From assembly GCF_000719555.1 (NCBI RefSeq), contig NZ_JOGX01000011.1:62001-126000 (forward strand): a stretch of 64,000 bases of DNA. The letters run 5' to 3'. Position numbers and translations under genes: made by a program. A model generated the notes under the pieces. That model saw only the letters and a program-made list of their open reading frames with translations, ran no database searches and was not told the DNA's origin. Shown here one piece after another: positions 37,714 through 46,758 of this stretch (positions within the stretch are counted from its first letter, which is position 1; every line of letters starts with the position of its first letter). The stretch is from Streptomyces sp. NRRL F-5727 (GTDB taxonomy: Bacteria > Actinomycetota > Actinomycetes > Streptomycetales > Streptomycetaceae).

Positions 37714-37938
37714 CGCGGGCTCCTTCAGCGTGGCGCATAGGTACGGCAACCTCGTTGTGTCGGCGCGGCGCGCAGCCGCGGGTCGGCACTGGACTGGTCT
37801 TACGGATAAGGGGGCGGCGGTTCGGCATCGAGCCTCGCGCTGGGACAGGCGCCTCTTCGGATGCCCGCGCCCGCAGTGCCGCAGTTGGCACCGGACGATA
37901 GCAGGAAGCAGAACGCGTCTTTATACCGGCCCTACCCC

Positions 37939-38352
37939 TCACGGCTTCGAACCCGTTTTCTCGGGCTCGACGTACGCGATCTTGGCCTTCATGTAGGCAC
38001 GGGCCTGGGCCGCGACCCACACCACGGTCGCCGCGAGCAGCGTGAAGGCGAACGCCTTGAAGTCGAACACCGTGGTGCCCTTCAGCAAGGCGAGGAAGAC
38101 GAACAGCACCAGCAGCTGGGTCGTGTAGAGCAAGAGCCCCATGGCCTGGAACAGCTGCGGAAGCTTCTTCGCCGTCCGCTGGAGCACCAGCATCCCGATG
38201 CCCATGAAGAGGATCACGACCAGGGTGCCGAGCACGGCGCCGATCGCCCCCTTCCCGCCGGCGACGATCCCGCTGACGACCGTGGCGATGGCGCCGACGG
38301 CGGCAGTGGGTACGACGGCCGAGAGAAGAAGGCGTGCGTCGGTGGAAGGCAT
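37939..38352 (-). CDS. atpI: AtpI, ATP synthase accessory membrane protein
   Basis: A 137-residue membrane protein with four helices (LLLSAVVPTAAVGAIATVVS, GAVLGTLVVILFMGIGMLVL, LLLYTTQLLVLFVFLALL, AFAFTLLAATVVWVAAQARA). It is first in the atp operon and is thought to help assemble the c-ring. ATG 38352 gives the family length. A 225-bp gap separates it from atpB. The operon promoter and a candidate Rex site lie upstream. Confidence 0.9.
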   Translation of the reverse strand: MPSTDARLLLSAVVPTAAVGAIATVVSGIVAGGKGAIGAVLGTLVVILFMGIGMLVLQRTAKKLPQLFQAMGLLLYTTQLLVLFVFLALLKGTTVFDFKAFAFTLLAATVVWVAAQARAYMKAKIAYVEPEKTGSKP

Positions 38353-38476
38353 GGCGGTGTCTCCGCTTGCTGGAGGGGGCGATGGTGTCGTCAGGGACGA
38401 GCGTATGCCCGGTCCGAGGTGGGTCTCGGGGCCAACAGACCGTCGCACTACGGTCTTTCGGCACTGTCGCCGGGTC

Positions 38477-38494
38477 TCGTGAACCGTATCACAA
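38477..38494. promoter_or_regulatory. Candidate Rex operator (ROP) upstream of atpI
   Basis: On the minus strand TTGTGAT-ACGG-TTCACGA matches the Rex consensus TTGTGAA-N4-TTCACAA at 12 of 14 defined positions. It lies about 15 bp downstream of the candidate -10 box, a repressing position. Rex senses NADH/NAD, so this would link ATP synthase expression to redox state. Confidence 0.65.
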
Positions 38495-38508
38495 ACTATT
38501 TGAATAGG

Positions 38509-38537
38509 TCTTTACTCATGGGTGTGCCAACTGTCAC
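38509..38537 (-). promoter_or_regulatory. Candidate atp operon promoter
   Basis: GTGACA (38537-38532) and TAAAGA (38514-38509) are 17 bp apart on the minus strand, about 155 bp before the atpI start. This AT-rich patch stands out in the 283-bp atpI to wecA gap. Confidence 0.45.
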
Positions 38538-38635
38538 ACATGAGGGGTACAACGCGCGGTTGTGCGCGACAGCGGGGTGGCTTGTCTGGTATTGGGCTTC
38601 GCTGCGGCTTTCGGGCGGGCGGGCAGGGCGCCGCG

Positions 38636-39943
38636 TCAACTCGGCGTTCCGGCCTTCCGCCGGTCGGAGAAGCGCGAACGGTGACCGATGGCCGTCGAAC
38701 CGTGCAGCCCGGCCGGCACCGGAACCCGCTCGTCCGCCGCGGCCTCGTGCTCCGGCTCCGGTTCGGGGACCGGCTTGCGGCGCCGGTACCGCGGCGGGAC
38801 GACGGCCTCCGCCCAGCGGGGCGCCCGCGGCGAGAAGCGCGGCAGCAGGAGCAGCACCAGACCGATGGCGCTCAGCACGGTGATGACCAGCACGATCCAC
38901 ATCGACGTCGAGTGCACCGAGTACGCGAGGGTGCCGAAGGCGATCAGCGCCGACCAGAAGTACATGATCAGCACCGCCCGGCTGTGCGAGTGGCCGATCT
39001 CCAGGAGCCGGTGGTGCAGGTGCCCGCGGTCGGCGGCGAAGGGCGACTGGCCCTTCCAGGTGCGCCGCACGATCGCCAGGACCAGGTCGGTCATCGGGAT
39101 CGCGATGATGGTCAGCGGCAGGATCAGCGGGATGAAGACCGGCAGGGCCGCGTGGGTCGCCTCCCGGGTCGAGCCCTCGAAGATCTTCAGGGTGTCGGGG
39201 TCCACCTGGCCGGTGATCGAGATGGCGGACGCGGCCAGGATCAGGCCGATCAGCATCGAGCCGGAGTCGCCCATGAAGATCCGCGCCGGGTGCATGTTGT
39301 GCGGCAGGAAGCCCAGGCACATGCCCATGAGGATCGCGGCGAAGAGGGTCGCGGGGGCCGCCGCCTCGATCGTGTAGCCGTACCAGAGCCGGTACGCGTA
39401 CAGGAAGAAGGCGCCGGTGGCGATGCACACCATGCCGGCGGCGAGGCCGTCGAGGCCGTCCACGAAGTTGACCGCGTTGATCGTGAGGACCACCAGGGCC
39501 ACCGTCAGCAGCGTGCCCTGCCACTGGGTCAGCGCGACCGTCCCGACACCGGGGATCGGCAGCCACAGGATCGTCAGGCCCTGCGCCACCATGACGCCGG
39601 CGGAGATCATCTGGGCGCCCAGCTTGATCAGCGCGTCCAGCTCGAACTTGTCGTCCAGGACGCCGATCAGCCAGATCAGCGCGGCGCCGGAGAGCAGCGC
39701 CCGCGGCTCGTTCGACTGGTCGAAGACGCTGTTGAGGTTCTGGAGGTGGTCGGCGACGAGCAGGCCCGCGCAGAGCCCGAAGAACATGGCGATGCCACCG
39801 AGCCGCGGAGTCGGTTCTCGGTGCACGTCACGCGCGCGGATCTCCGGCATCGCGCCGGTCGCGATGGCGAACTTCCGCACCGGACCGGTCAGCAGATAGG
39901 TCACCGCGGCCGTGACACAGAGCGTCAGCAGGTAATCACGCAC
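38636..39943 (-). CDS. WecA/TagO-like UDP-GlcNAc:undecaprenyl-phosphate transferase
   Basis: A 435-residue protein with about eleven membrane helices. It attaches the first sugar phosphate to undecaprenyl phosphate for cell-wall glycopolymers. The Asp motifs (VLDDKFELD, NAVNFVDGLDGLAAG), IFMGDSGS and the cytosolic His loop DRGHLHHRLLEIGH mark the WecA/TagO group rather than MraY. An 80-residue basic cytosolic tail is added at the C-terminus. Start is GTG with GGGGAC upstream. It lies between glyA and atpI; both are same-strand but not tightly spaced. Confidence 0.93.
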   Translation of the reverse strand: MRDYLLTLCVTAAVTYLLTGPVRKFAIATGAMPEIRARDVHREPTPRLGGIAMFFGLCAGLLVADHLQNLNSVFDQSNEPRALLSGAALIWLIGVLDDKFELDALIKLGAQMISAGVMVAQGLTILWLPIPGVGTVALTQWQGTLLTVALVVLTINAVNFVDGLDGLAAGMVCIATGAFFLYAYRLWYGYTIEAAAPATLFAAILMGMCLGFLPHNMHPARIFMGDSGSMLIGLILAASAISITGQVDPDTLKIFEGSTREATHAALPVFIPLILPLTIIAIPMTDLVLAIVRRTWKGQSPFAADRGHLHHRLLEIGHSHSRAVLIMYFWSALIAFGTLAYSVHSTSMWIVLVITVLSAIGLVLLLLPRFSPRAPRWAEAVVPPRYRRRKPVPEPEPEHEAAADERVPVPAGLHGSTAIGHRSRFSDRRKAGTPS

Positions 39944-40051
39944 GGGCTGTCCCCACAGGAATCGCTGGCCATCTCAGCCCCACACCCTAGCCGTGCCGTC
40001 CATGTGGTTGGAGACATCGGGGGCCGCGGAACGGTTGCGGCAGCCCCCCGC

Positions 40052-41299
40052 TCACCGTCCATACGGGGGAAAACTCCTGGTCAGCTCCCGTACCTCGGCC
40101 CGTACCCGAGCCGTCTCCTCCGGTTCATCGCGCAGCGCCGCGGTGAACAGGGCGGCGATCCTGGCCATCTCCGGGGCGCCCATCCCCTGGGTGGTGACCG
40201 CGGCGGTGCCGAGCCGGATCCCGCGCCCGTCCCCGTACGGAAGGGCGCAGGTGTCCAGGACCATGCCGGCCGCGGCGAGCCGGGCGCGGGCGGTGCGGCC
40301 GTCGACGCCGAGCGGGGAGGCGTCGGCGGTGATGAGGTGGGTGTCGGTGCCGCCGGTGGTCAGCGCGAAGCCCTCGGCGGAGAGCGCGGCCGCCAGCACG
40401 CGCGCGTGGTCGACCACCCGATGGGCGTACCCGGTGAACGCCGGAGTGGACGCCTCCCCCAGGGCCACCGCCTTCGCGGCGATGGTGTGCATCTGCGCGC
40501 CTCCCTGGGTGAACGGGAAGACCGCCCGGTCCACCCGCTCGGCCAGCTCCGCCGTGCACAGCACCATCCCGCCGCGCGGACCGCGCAGCACCTTGTGGGT
40601 GGTGGCGCAGACGACGTCGGCGTACGGGACCGGGTTCGGCGCCGCTCCCCCGGCGACCAGCCCGATGGGGTGGGCGGCGTCGGCGATCAGATAGGCGCCG
40701 ACCTCGTCGGCGACGGCCCGGAAGAGCGCGTAGTCGGGGTGGCGGGGGTAGGAGATCGAGCCGCAGACGATCGCCTTCGGCCGGTGGTGGCGGGCGAGCG
40801 CGGCGAGCTGCTCGTAGTCGATGAGCCCGGTCTCGGGGTCGACGCCGTACGGGACGAAGTCGAACCAGCGGCCCGAGAAGTTCGCCGGCGAGCCGTGGGT
40901 GAGGTGCCCGCCCTGGTCCAGGCCCATGGCGAGGACCGTGTCACCGGGCCTGAGAAGGGCCGCGTACGCCGCCAGGACGGCCGAGGAGCCGGAGTGCGGC
41001 TGGAGGTTCGCGTGATCCGCTCCGAAGAGCGCGGTGGCCCGTTCCACGGCGATCCGCTCGGCCGCGTCGGCGTACTCGCAGCCGCCGTGGTACCGGGCGC
41101 CGGGGTACCCCTCGGCGTACTTGTTCGCCAGCGGCGACCCCAGCGTCGCCAGCACCGCCGGCGAGGTGAAGTTCTCCGCCGCGATCAGCTGCAGCGTCTC
41201 GGCCTGCCGCCGCGCCTCCCCCAGCAGCACGTCGGCGATCTGCGGATCCTGCCGCCGCAGGACGTCGAGGACCTCATCGGGGGGCGCGCTGACGGACAT
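40052..41299 (-). CDS. glyA: Serine hydroxymethyltransferase
   Basis: A 415-residue PLP enzyme that converts serine and tetrahydrofolate to glycine and methylene-THF. PLP-binding Lys236 is in CATTHKVLRGPRGG, and LIAAENFTSP, KYAEGYPGARYHGG and NLQPHSGSSA are intact. The sequence is more diverged than a housekeeping GlyA in places (GLDQGGHLTHG keeps His but the following region is short), so a second paralogue elsewhere is possible. Direction and spacing suggest transcription with, or upstream of, the WecA-like gene. Confidence 0.92.
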   Translation of the reverse strand: MSVSAPPDEVLDVLRRQDPQIADVLLGEARRQAETLQLIAAENFTSPAVLATLGSPLANKYAEGYPGARYHGGCEYADAAERIAVERATALFGADHANLQPHSGSSAVLAAYAALLRPGDTVLAMGLDQGGHLTHGSPANFSGRWFDFVPYGVDPETGLIDYEQLAALARHHRPKAIVCGSISYPRHPDYALFRAVADEVGAYLIADAAHPIGLVAGGAAPNPVPYADVVCATTHKVLRGPRGGMVLCTAELAERVDRAVFPFTQGGAQMHTIAAKAVALGEASTPAFTGYAHRVVDHARVLAAALSAEGFALTTGGTDTHLITADASPLGVDGRTARARLAAAGMVLDTCALPYGDGRGIRLGTAAVTTQGMGAPEMARIAALFTAALRDEPEETARVRAEVRELTRSFPPYGR

Positions 41300-41369
41300 G
41301 GCTGACTCCGTGCCTGGAGGGACGTAGCACCAATGTAGGCGCGCCCTCCCCCAGGCGCCCCCCGGGAGA

Positions 41370-41685
41370 TCAGCCCCTGCTCGGCACGCCCGTCAGGGCG
41401 GTGACCACCGGGGGCCAGCCGGGGCCAGCCCTGGACGCGCCGCTTGCGCCGCTCGACCCCGGGGCCGCCCGGGCTTCGGGGCGCTGCGGCGTCCTCCGGC
41501 CGCGGAATCGGGGACCGGGCGTACGATCCCGCGTCAGCGCCTGGTCGGCACGCCCGTCAGGGCGGTGACCACGGGGGGCCGGCCCTGCACGCGCCGCTCG
41601 CGCCGCTCGGCCCGGGGGCCTCCCGGGCTTCGGGCCGCTGCGGCGGCCTCCGGCCGCCGGCGCAGCGGGGTGCCGGATGGTCGCG
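41370..41685. repeat. Two diverged tandem copies carrying the 3' end of the phosphatase gene
   Basis: Units beginning at 41370 and 41534 repeat with periods of 164 and 152 bp, the third start being the phosphatase stop at 41686. Each opens on the minus strand with the last 13 codons of that gene, reading VVTALTGVP then SRG or TRR and stop. The rest of each unit is a GC-rich hairpin-forming filler common to both. The 386-bp gap 41300-41685 has no credible gene of its own. Confidence 0.82.
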
Positions 41686-42333
41686 TCAGCGCCGCGTCGG
41701 CACGCCCGTCAGGGCGGTGACGACGGGGTCCAGGGCCTCCTGGATCTCGTCGCCGATGGAGCGGAAGACGGTGATGGGGGCGCCGTAGGGGTCGTTGACC
41801 TCGTCGGCTTCGGCGGAGGGGGCCAGGAGCCACCCGCGTAGAGCGGCGGCCGCGCGGACCAGCGCGCGGGCGCGTTCGACCACGCCGTCGCGCGGGTCCG
41901 GGAGGGTCGCGGGGTCGATGGCGCGGACCAGCCGGGTGAACTCCTTCAGGGTGAAGGTGCGCAGGCCGGCCGAGTGACCCATCGAGATGACCTGCGCGCG
42001 GTGGTCGCGGGTCGCGGTGAGGACGAGGTCGGCGCGGATGACGTGCTCGTCGAGGAGCTCGCGCCCGACGAAGCCGCTGTGGTCGGCGCCGAAGTCCGCG
42101 AGGACCAGCTCCGCGTTGGTCTCCATGGGGGCGCCCTCGTGGCCCCAGGTGCCGGCGCTCTCCACGATGAGGCCCCGGCCGAGCCCGTCGCCGAGCCGCT
42201 GGCCCAGGGCGTGGCGGGTCAGCCGCTCGGTGATGGGCGAGCGGCAGACGTTGCCGGTGCTGACGTGGAGGATGCGGAAGGTGCCGACGTGCTGCTCGTA
42301 CCCCGCTATGCCACGCCCCTCAGGGGCGGTCAA
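41686..42333 (-). CDS. Low-molecular-weight protein-tyrosine-phosphatase homologue lacking the catalytic Cys
   Basis: A 215-residue protein with the LMW-PTP fold. The P-loop reads V-S-T-G-N-V-C-R-S (Ser25 to Ser32), with Ser in place of the nucleophilic first Cys of C-x-G-N-x-C-R-S; Arg31 and the general-acid DPYG are kept. It probably binds phosphate or phosphotyrosine without normal turnover, or acts by another route. TTG at 42333 (MTAPEGRGIAGYEQ) overlaps the sua5 stop (TTGA), which decides the start since no ATG or GTG is in frame. Two copies of its tail lie just downstream. Confidence 0.85.
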   Translation of the reverse strand: MTAPEGRGIAGYEQHVGTFRILHVSTGNVCRSPITERLTRHALGQRLGDGLGRGLIVESAGTWGHEGAPMETNAELVLADFGADHSGFVGRELLDEHVIRADLVLTATRDHRAQVISMGHSAGLRTFTLKEFTRLVRAIDPATLPDPRDGVVERARALVRAAAALRGWLLAPSAEADEVNDPYGAPITVFRSIGDEIQEALDPVVTALTGVPTRR

Positions 42334-42977
42334 CTGGCCACCTCGAGGTCGGGTACGACCTTGCGGAGCTCCTCCGGTGACAGCGCGCCCTCGCGCAGCA
42401 GCACCGGGACCTTGCCCGTGACGTCGACGATGGAGGAGGGGACGATGCCGGGCGTCGGGCCGCCGTCGAGGTAGACGGAGACGGCGTCGCCGAGCATCTG
42501 CTGGGCCGCGTCGCAGTCCTCCGGCGCGGGGTGCCCGGTGAGGTTGGCCGAGGAGACGGCCATCGGGCCGACCTCGGTGAGCAGCTCGATGGCGACCGGG
42601 TGCAGCGGCATGCGGATGGCCACGGTGCCGCGGGTGTCGCCGAGGTCCCACATGAGGGACGGCTGGTGGCGGGCGACGAGGGTCAGCGGGCCGGGCCAGA
42701 AGGCGTCGACGAGCTCCCACGCCTGCTCGGAGAAGTCGGTGACGAGGCCGTGCAGGGTGTTCGGGGAGCCGATGAGGACCGGCGTGGGCATGGTGCGGCC
42801 CCGGCCCTTGGCGGCGAGCAGGTCCGCGACGGCCTCGCCGGAGAAGGCGTCCGCGCCGAGTCCGTACACGGTGTCGGTGGGGAGCACGACGAGCTCGCCG
42901 CGGCGGACGGCCGACGCGGCTTCGCGCAGGCCGGTCGCGCGGTCGGTCGCCTCGTTGCAGTCGTATCGACGTGCCAT
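42330..42977 (-). CDS. L-threonylcarbamoyladenylate synthase (Sua5/TsaC)
   Basis: A 215-residue YrdC-domain enzyme that makes the threonylcarbamoyl donor for t6A37 in tRNA. The conserved PTDTVYGLGADAF, KGRGRTMPTPVLI (substrate Lys/Arg cluster), GTVAIRMPLHP and AVSSANLTG motifs are present. The C-terminal Sua5 extension is absent, so it is the short TsaC-like form. It is translationally coupled to the phosphatase homologue and follows prmC by 37 bp. Confidence 0.95.
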   Translation of the reverse strand: MARRYDCNEATDRATGLREAASAVRRGELVVLPTDTVYGLGADAFSGEAVADLLAAKGRGRTMPTPVLIGSPNTLHGLVTDFSEQAWELVDAFWPGPLTLVARHQPSLMWDLGDTRGTVAIRMPLHPVAIELLTEVGPMAVSSANLTGHPAPEDCDAAQQMLGDAVSVYLDGGPTPGIVPSSIVDVTGKVPVLLREGALSPEELRKVVPDLEVAS

Positions 42978-43014
42978 CAGTCGCGCTCCTCCTCTGTGGT
43001 GGTGCGGTGCCGGC

Positions 43015-43860
43015 TCATGGCATCGCCTTGCGGGCGGTCGCGAAGCGCGGCCGGTTGTTGAGGTCGGGGTGGTCGGCGGCGTCCGCCCAGCCGGCCTCCT
43101 CGTTGAAGATCCACGGCACCTGGCCGCCCTGGGTGTCGGCGTGCTCGATGACGACGAGGCCGCCGGGGCGGAGCAGCCGGTGCGCGGTGCGCTCGATGCC
43201 GCGGATGGTGTCGAGGCCGTCCTCGCCGGAGAAGAGGGCCATCTCGGGGTCGTGGTCGCGGGCCTCGGGGGCGACGTACTCCCACTCGGTGAGGGGGATG
43301 TACGGCGGGTTGGAGATGACCAGGTCGACCTGGCCGTTCAGCTCCGGGAGCGCGGTGAGCGCGTCGCCCTGGTGGACGGTGACGCGGGAGCCCTCGGCGT
43401 TCTTCCGGGTCCAGACGAGGGCGTCCTCGGACAGCTCGACGGCGTGGACCCGGGAGCGCGGCACCTCCTGGGCCATGGCGAGGGCGATGGCGCCGGAGCC
43501 GGTGCAGAGGTCGACGATGAGCGGCTCGACGACGTCCATGGCGCGCACGGCGTCTATGGCCCAGCCGACCACGGACTCGGTCTCCGGCCGGGGCACGAAG
43601 ACGCCGGGGCCGACCTGCAGCTCCAGGTAGCGGAAGAACGCCCGCCCGGTGATGTGCTGGAGGGGTTCGCGCGCCTCGCGGCGGGCGATGGCCTCCCAGT
43701 AGCGGGCGTCGAAGTCGGCGTCCTTGACGTTGTGCAGCTCCCCCCGCTTGACGCCGTGCACGAACGCGGCGAGCTCCTCGGCGTCGAAACGCGGTGAGGG
43801 AACGCCGGCGTCGGCCAGCCGCTGGGTGGCCTGGGCCACCTCGGCGAGCAGCAGGTTCAC
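43015..43860 (-). CDS. prmC: Release factor glutamine methyltransferase PrmC
   Basis: A 281-residue SAM-dependent enzyme that methylates the Gln of the GGQ motif in release factors. The SAM-binding [14 protein letters not shown] (117-123 core) and catalytic NPPY (184-187) are intact. It lies 43 bp after prfA, its substrate gene, a conserved pairing. The N-terminal helical substrate-recognition domain covers about residues 1-80. Confidence 0.96.
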   Translation of the reverse strand: MNLLLAEVAQATQRLADAGVPSPRFDAEELAAFVHGVKRGELHNVKDADFDARYWEAIARREAREPLQHITGRAFFRYLELQVGPGVFVPRPETESVVGWAIDAVRAMDVVEPLIVDLCTGSGAIALAMAQEVPRSRVHAVELSEDALVWTRKNAEGSRVTVHQGDALTALPELNGQVDLVISNPPYIPLTEWEYVAPEARDHDPEMALFSGEDGLDTIRGIERTAHRLLRPGGLVVIEHADTQGGQVPWIFNEEAGWADAADHPDLNNRPRFATARKAMP

Positions 43861-43903
43861 GCGGTCCTCCGTGGTGCGGGGTGGGGCTGGGGAGTGGCCT
43901 TGC

Positions 43904-44980
43904 TCAGGTCGCGGCGAGCTTCGCCGCCGAGTCGGCGTCGACGCACGCCTGGATGACGGCGTCGAGCTCGCCGTCGAGGACCTGGTCGAGGTTGTACGCC
44001 TTGAAGCCGACGCGGTGGTCGGAGATGCGGTTCTCCGGGAAGTTGTACGTGCGGATCTTCTCGGAGCGGTCGACCGTGCGGACCTGGCTGCGGCGGGCGT
44101 CGGCGGCCTCGGCCTCGGCCTTCTCCTGGGCGGCGGCGAGGAGCCGGGAGCGCAGGATGCGCATGGCCTGCTCCTTGTTCTGGAGCTGGCTCTTCTCGTT
44201 CTGGCAGGAGGCGACGATGCCGGTCGGCAGGTGGGTGATGCGGACCGCGGAGTCGGTGGTGTTGACCGACTGGCCGCCGGGGCCGGAGGAGCGGTAGACG
44301 TCGATGCGCAGGTCGTTGGCGTGGATCTCGACGTCGACCTCCTCGGCCTCCGGGGTGACGAGCACGCCGGCGGCGGAGGTGTGGATGCGGCCCTGGGACT
44401 CGGTGGCGGGCACGCGCTGCACGCGGTGGACGCCGCCCTCGTACTTGAGGCGGGCCCAGACGCCCTGGCCGGGCTCGGTGGCGCCGTTGCCGCCCTTGGT
44501 CTTCACGGCGACCTGGACGTCCTTGTAGCCGCCGAGCTCGGACTCGGTGGCGTCGATGATCTCGGTCTTCCAGCCGACGCGCTCGGCGTAGCGGAGGTAC
44601 ATCCGGAGCAGGTCCCCGGCGAAGAGGGCGGACTCGTCGCCGCCGGCGCCGGCCTTGATCTCCAGGATGACGTCCTTGTCGTCGCTGGGGTCGCGCGGGA
44701 TCAGCAGGAGGCGGAGCTTCTCGGTGAGCTCCTCGCGCTGCTTCTCCAGCTCCTTGACCTCGGCGGCGAAGTCGGGGTCGTCGTGCGCGAACTCGCGCGC
44801 GGTCTCGATGTCGTCCCCGGTCTGCTTCCAGGAGCGGTACGTGCCGACGATCGGGGTCAGCTCGGCGTAGCGCTTGTTCAGCTTGCGCGCGTTGGCCTGG
44901 TCGGCGTGGACCGACGGGTCGGCGAGCTTCTTCTCGAGGTCGGCGTGTTCGCCGACCAGTTCCTCGACCGCCTCGAACAT
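43904..44980 (-). CDS. prfA: Peptide chain release factor 1
   Basis: A 358-residue factor that reads UAA and UAG. The GGQ motif is at 235-237 in [16 protein letters not shown] and the codon-recognition tripeptide is PAT at 191-193 (P-x-T of RF1). Residues 1-90 form the regulatory coiled coil. It heads the prfA-prmC-sua5-phosphatase series, preceded by the rpmE terminator. Confidence 0.98.
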   Translation of the reverse strand: MFEAVEELVGEHADLEKKLADPSVHADQANARKLNKRYAELTPIVGTYRSWKQTGDDIETAREFAHDDPDFAAEVKELEKQREELTEKLRLLLIPRDPSDDKDVILEIKAGAGGDESALFAGDLLRMYLRYAERVGWKTEIIDATESELGGYKDVQVAVKTKGGNGATEPGQGVWARLKYEGGVHRVQRVPATESQGRIHTSAAGVLVTPEAEEVDVEIHANDLRIDVYRSSGPGGQSVNTTDSAVRITHLPTGIVASCQNEKSQLQNKEQAMRILRSRLLAAAQEKAEAEAADARRSQVRTVDRSEKIRTYNFPENRISDHRVGFKAYNLDQVLDGELDAVIQACVDADSAAKLAAT

Positions 44981-45021
44981 CTCGGGCTCCTGGTTTCGTC
45001 AGTTGCTACGGGGACGCCAAA

Positions 45022-45067
45022 GCGCCGGTCCCGGCCGCCCCGCTCGGGGGCGGCCGATGACCGGCGC
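45022..45067 (-). terminator. rpmE terminator, two-part long hairpin
   Basis: The outer stem GCGCCGGTC/GACCGGCGC and the inner stem CGGCCGCCCC/GGGGCGGCCG (loop GCTCG) form one extended hairpin 10 bp after the rpmE stop. Confidence 0.9.
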
Positions 45068-45076
45068 GGGGGCTCG

Positions 45077-45301
45077 CTACTTCTTGGCGGAGCCGGCGGC
45101 CTTGCCGAAGCGGGCCTCGAAGCGGGCGACGCGGCCACCCGTGTCGAGGATCTTCTGCTTGCCCGTGTAGAACGGGTGGCACTCGGAGCAGACCTCGGCA
45201 CGGATGGTGCCCTCGGTGAGGGTGCTGCGGGTGGTGAACGACGCGCCACAGGTGCAGCTGACCTGGGTCTCGACGTACTCGGGGTGGATCTCGCGCTTCA
45301 A
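45077..45301 (-). CDS. rpmE: Ribosomal protein L31, zinc-binding form
   Basis: A 74-residue protein. The four zinc ligands are present: C-x-C in VSCTCGAS and C-x2-C in [18 protein letters not shown] at 45301 after GGAG gives the canonical N-terminus [14 protein letters not shown]. Zinc-containing L31 is normally replaced under zinc starvation by a paralogue not seen here. Confidence 0.97.
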   Translation of the reverse strand: MKREIHPEYVETQVSCTCGASFTTRSTLTEGTIRAEVCSECHPFYTGKQKILDTGGRVARFEARFGKAAGSAKK

Positions 45302-45449
45302 GGTGTCTCCTAGTTCCGGGAGGGCGCCGGGTCGTCGCCGCGGGTTGCGGCGGACGTGAACCGGGGCCGACGTACCAGTCTGCCAGGACCGGCCGCATCT
45401 CCCCAAACCGGGGTGGGAGCGCCGGTATTCCCGGGGGTCCGCGAAGGGG

Positions 45450-46547
45450 CTAGCGGACGACGCCCTCGGCCTTGCCGGTGGCGGTGTCCTTGGTGGCCGA
45501 GGCGGGGATCGGGAGGTCGCCCTCCAGGGCCGTCCAGACCTGCCCGGCCTTCTCGTCGACGGGGACGACCCGGTTGGGGTCCGCGGGGTCGTACCGGACG
45601 GGGAGGGTCACCATGTGGACGTTCCCGGCGGAGAGGCCGGTGAGGCCCTGGGCGAAGCCCATCAGCTCCTGGACGGAGTCGAGCTCGGAGTCCGGGGTGA
45701 TGGCCTTGGTGGCGGCGTCGGCGACGTCCAGGAGCTTCTTGGGGTTGGTGCCGAGGCCGAGGCCCTTGACCTGGTCGATGAACGCCTTCATGAACGCCTG
45801 CTGGAGCTGGATGCGGCCCAGGTCGCTGCCGTCGCCGACGCTCCTCCGGGTGCGGACGAGGCCGAGGGACTGCTCGCCGTCGAGGGTGTGGGTGCCGGGC
45901 TCCAGGTCGAGGTGGCTCTTGGAGTCCCTGATGGCCTGGGTGGTGGTGATCTCGACGCCGCCGAGGGTGTCGATGAGCTTCTTGAAGCCGGTGAAGTCGA
46001 CCTCGATGTAGTGGTCCATGCGGATGCCGGACATCGCCTCGACGGTCTTGACGGCGCAGGCGGGGCCGCCGACCTCGTACGCGGTGTTGAACATGGCGCG
46101 GCTCTCGCCGGCGACCTCGGCGCCCTGTCCGTCGGTGCAGGCGGGGCGGTCGACGAGGGTGTCGCGCGGGATGGAGACGACGCTCGCCTTCTTGTGACCC
46201 TCGTAGACGTGGACGACCATCGCGGTGTCGGAGCGGGCGCCGCCCTCGTCCTTGCCGTAGGCGCCGTTGTCGCCGGAGCGGGAGTCGGAGCCGAGGACGA
46301 GGATGTCCATCGAGCCGTTGTCGACGTTCTTGGGGCGGTCGGTGCCCAGCTGGGCGTTGATGTCGACGCCCTGGATGTTCCCGTCCAGCTTGAGGAACAC
46401 GTAGCCGAGTCCGGCGCCGGCCAGGACGAGCACGGCGGTGGCGCCGGACACGGCTATGCCCACCCGGCGGCGGCGTTTGGCGGGCTGTTTGCGGCGGCGT
46501 CCGGTGGCGCCTCCGCGTGCGCGCCCGCTCTGGTTCTGCTCGGTCAT
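45450..46547 (-). CDS. LytR-CpsA-Psr family glycopolymer ligase
   Basis: A 365-residue enzyme with a short Arg/Lys-rich cytosolic N-terminus, one membrane helix (about residues 29-51) and an extracellular LCP domain. The family residues are visible: [44 protein letters not shown] and [21 protein letters not shown]. It transfers wall polymers such as teichoic acids from lipid carrier to peptidoglycan. It precedes rho in the chromosome (upstream side reversed) and has its own terminator-separated transcription. Confidence 0.93.
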   Translation of the reverse strand: MTEQNQSGRARGGATGRRRKQPAKRRRRVGIAVSGATAVLVLAGAGLGYVFLKLDGNIQGVDINAQLGTDRPKNVDNGSMDILVLGSDSRSGDNGAYGKDEGGARSDTAMVVHVYEGHKKASVVSIPRDTLVDRPACTDGQGAEVAGESRAMFNTAYEVGGPACAVKTVEAMSGIRMDHYIEVDFTGFKKLIDTLGGVEITTTQAIRDSKSHLDLEPGTHTLDGEQSLGLVRTRRSVGDGSDLGRIQLQQAFMKAFIDQVKGLGLGTNPKKLLDVADAATKAITPDSELDSVQELMGFAQGLTGLSAGNVHMVTLPVRYDPADPNRVVPVDEKAGQVWTALEGDLPIPASATKDTATGKAEGVVR

Positions 46548-46650
46548 CGTCTTCCCTCGGGCCTATGGTTCACCTTTTGTGACGGCGAAGCACCCGAAAG
46601 GGTTGCATACGGACCTGTGGGGTTTCGGTGAGCGAGCTGCCGACAACGCG

Positions 46651-46683
46651 CTGTGCCCGCCACTCGATGAGTGGCGGGCACAG
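46651..46683 (-). terminator. rho terminator
   Basis: CTGTGCCCGCCACTC pairs perfectly over 15 bp with its complement around a GAT loop, about 75 bp after the rho stop. Confidence 0.85.
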
Positions 46684-46758
46684 TGTTCGCGCAGGTCACG
46701 AACGGATTACGGCCCGGGGGCCGGTCTCCGCGATGTGACGCGGGTCTCCTCGACGACG

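Noticed and set aside
41534..41833. A 99-codon frame ending in the same 13 residues as the phosphatase
   Set aside because: The shared ending comes from the duplicated gene tail. The rest is out of frame with the phosphatase and has no codon bias.
43724..45313. A 529-codon frame opposite prfA
   Set aside because: It is a Leu/Gly/Val-rich shadow of prfA, whose GGQ and P-x-T motifs fix the coding strand.
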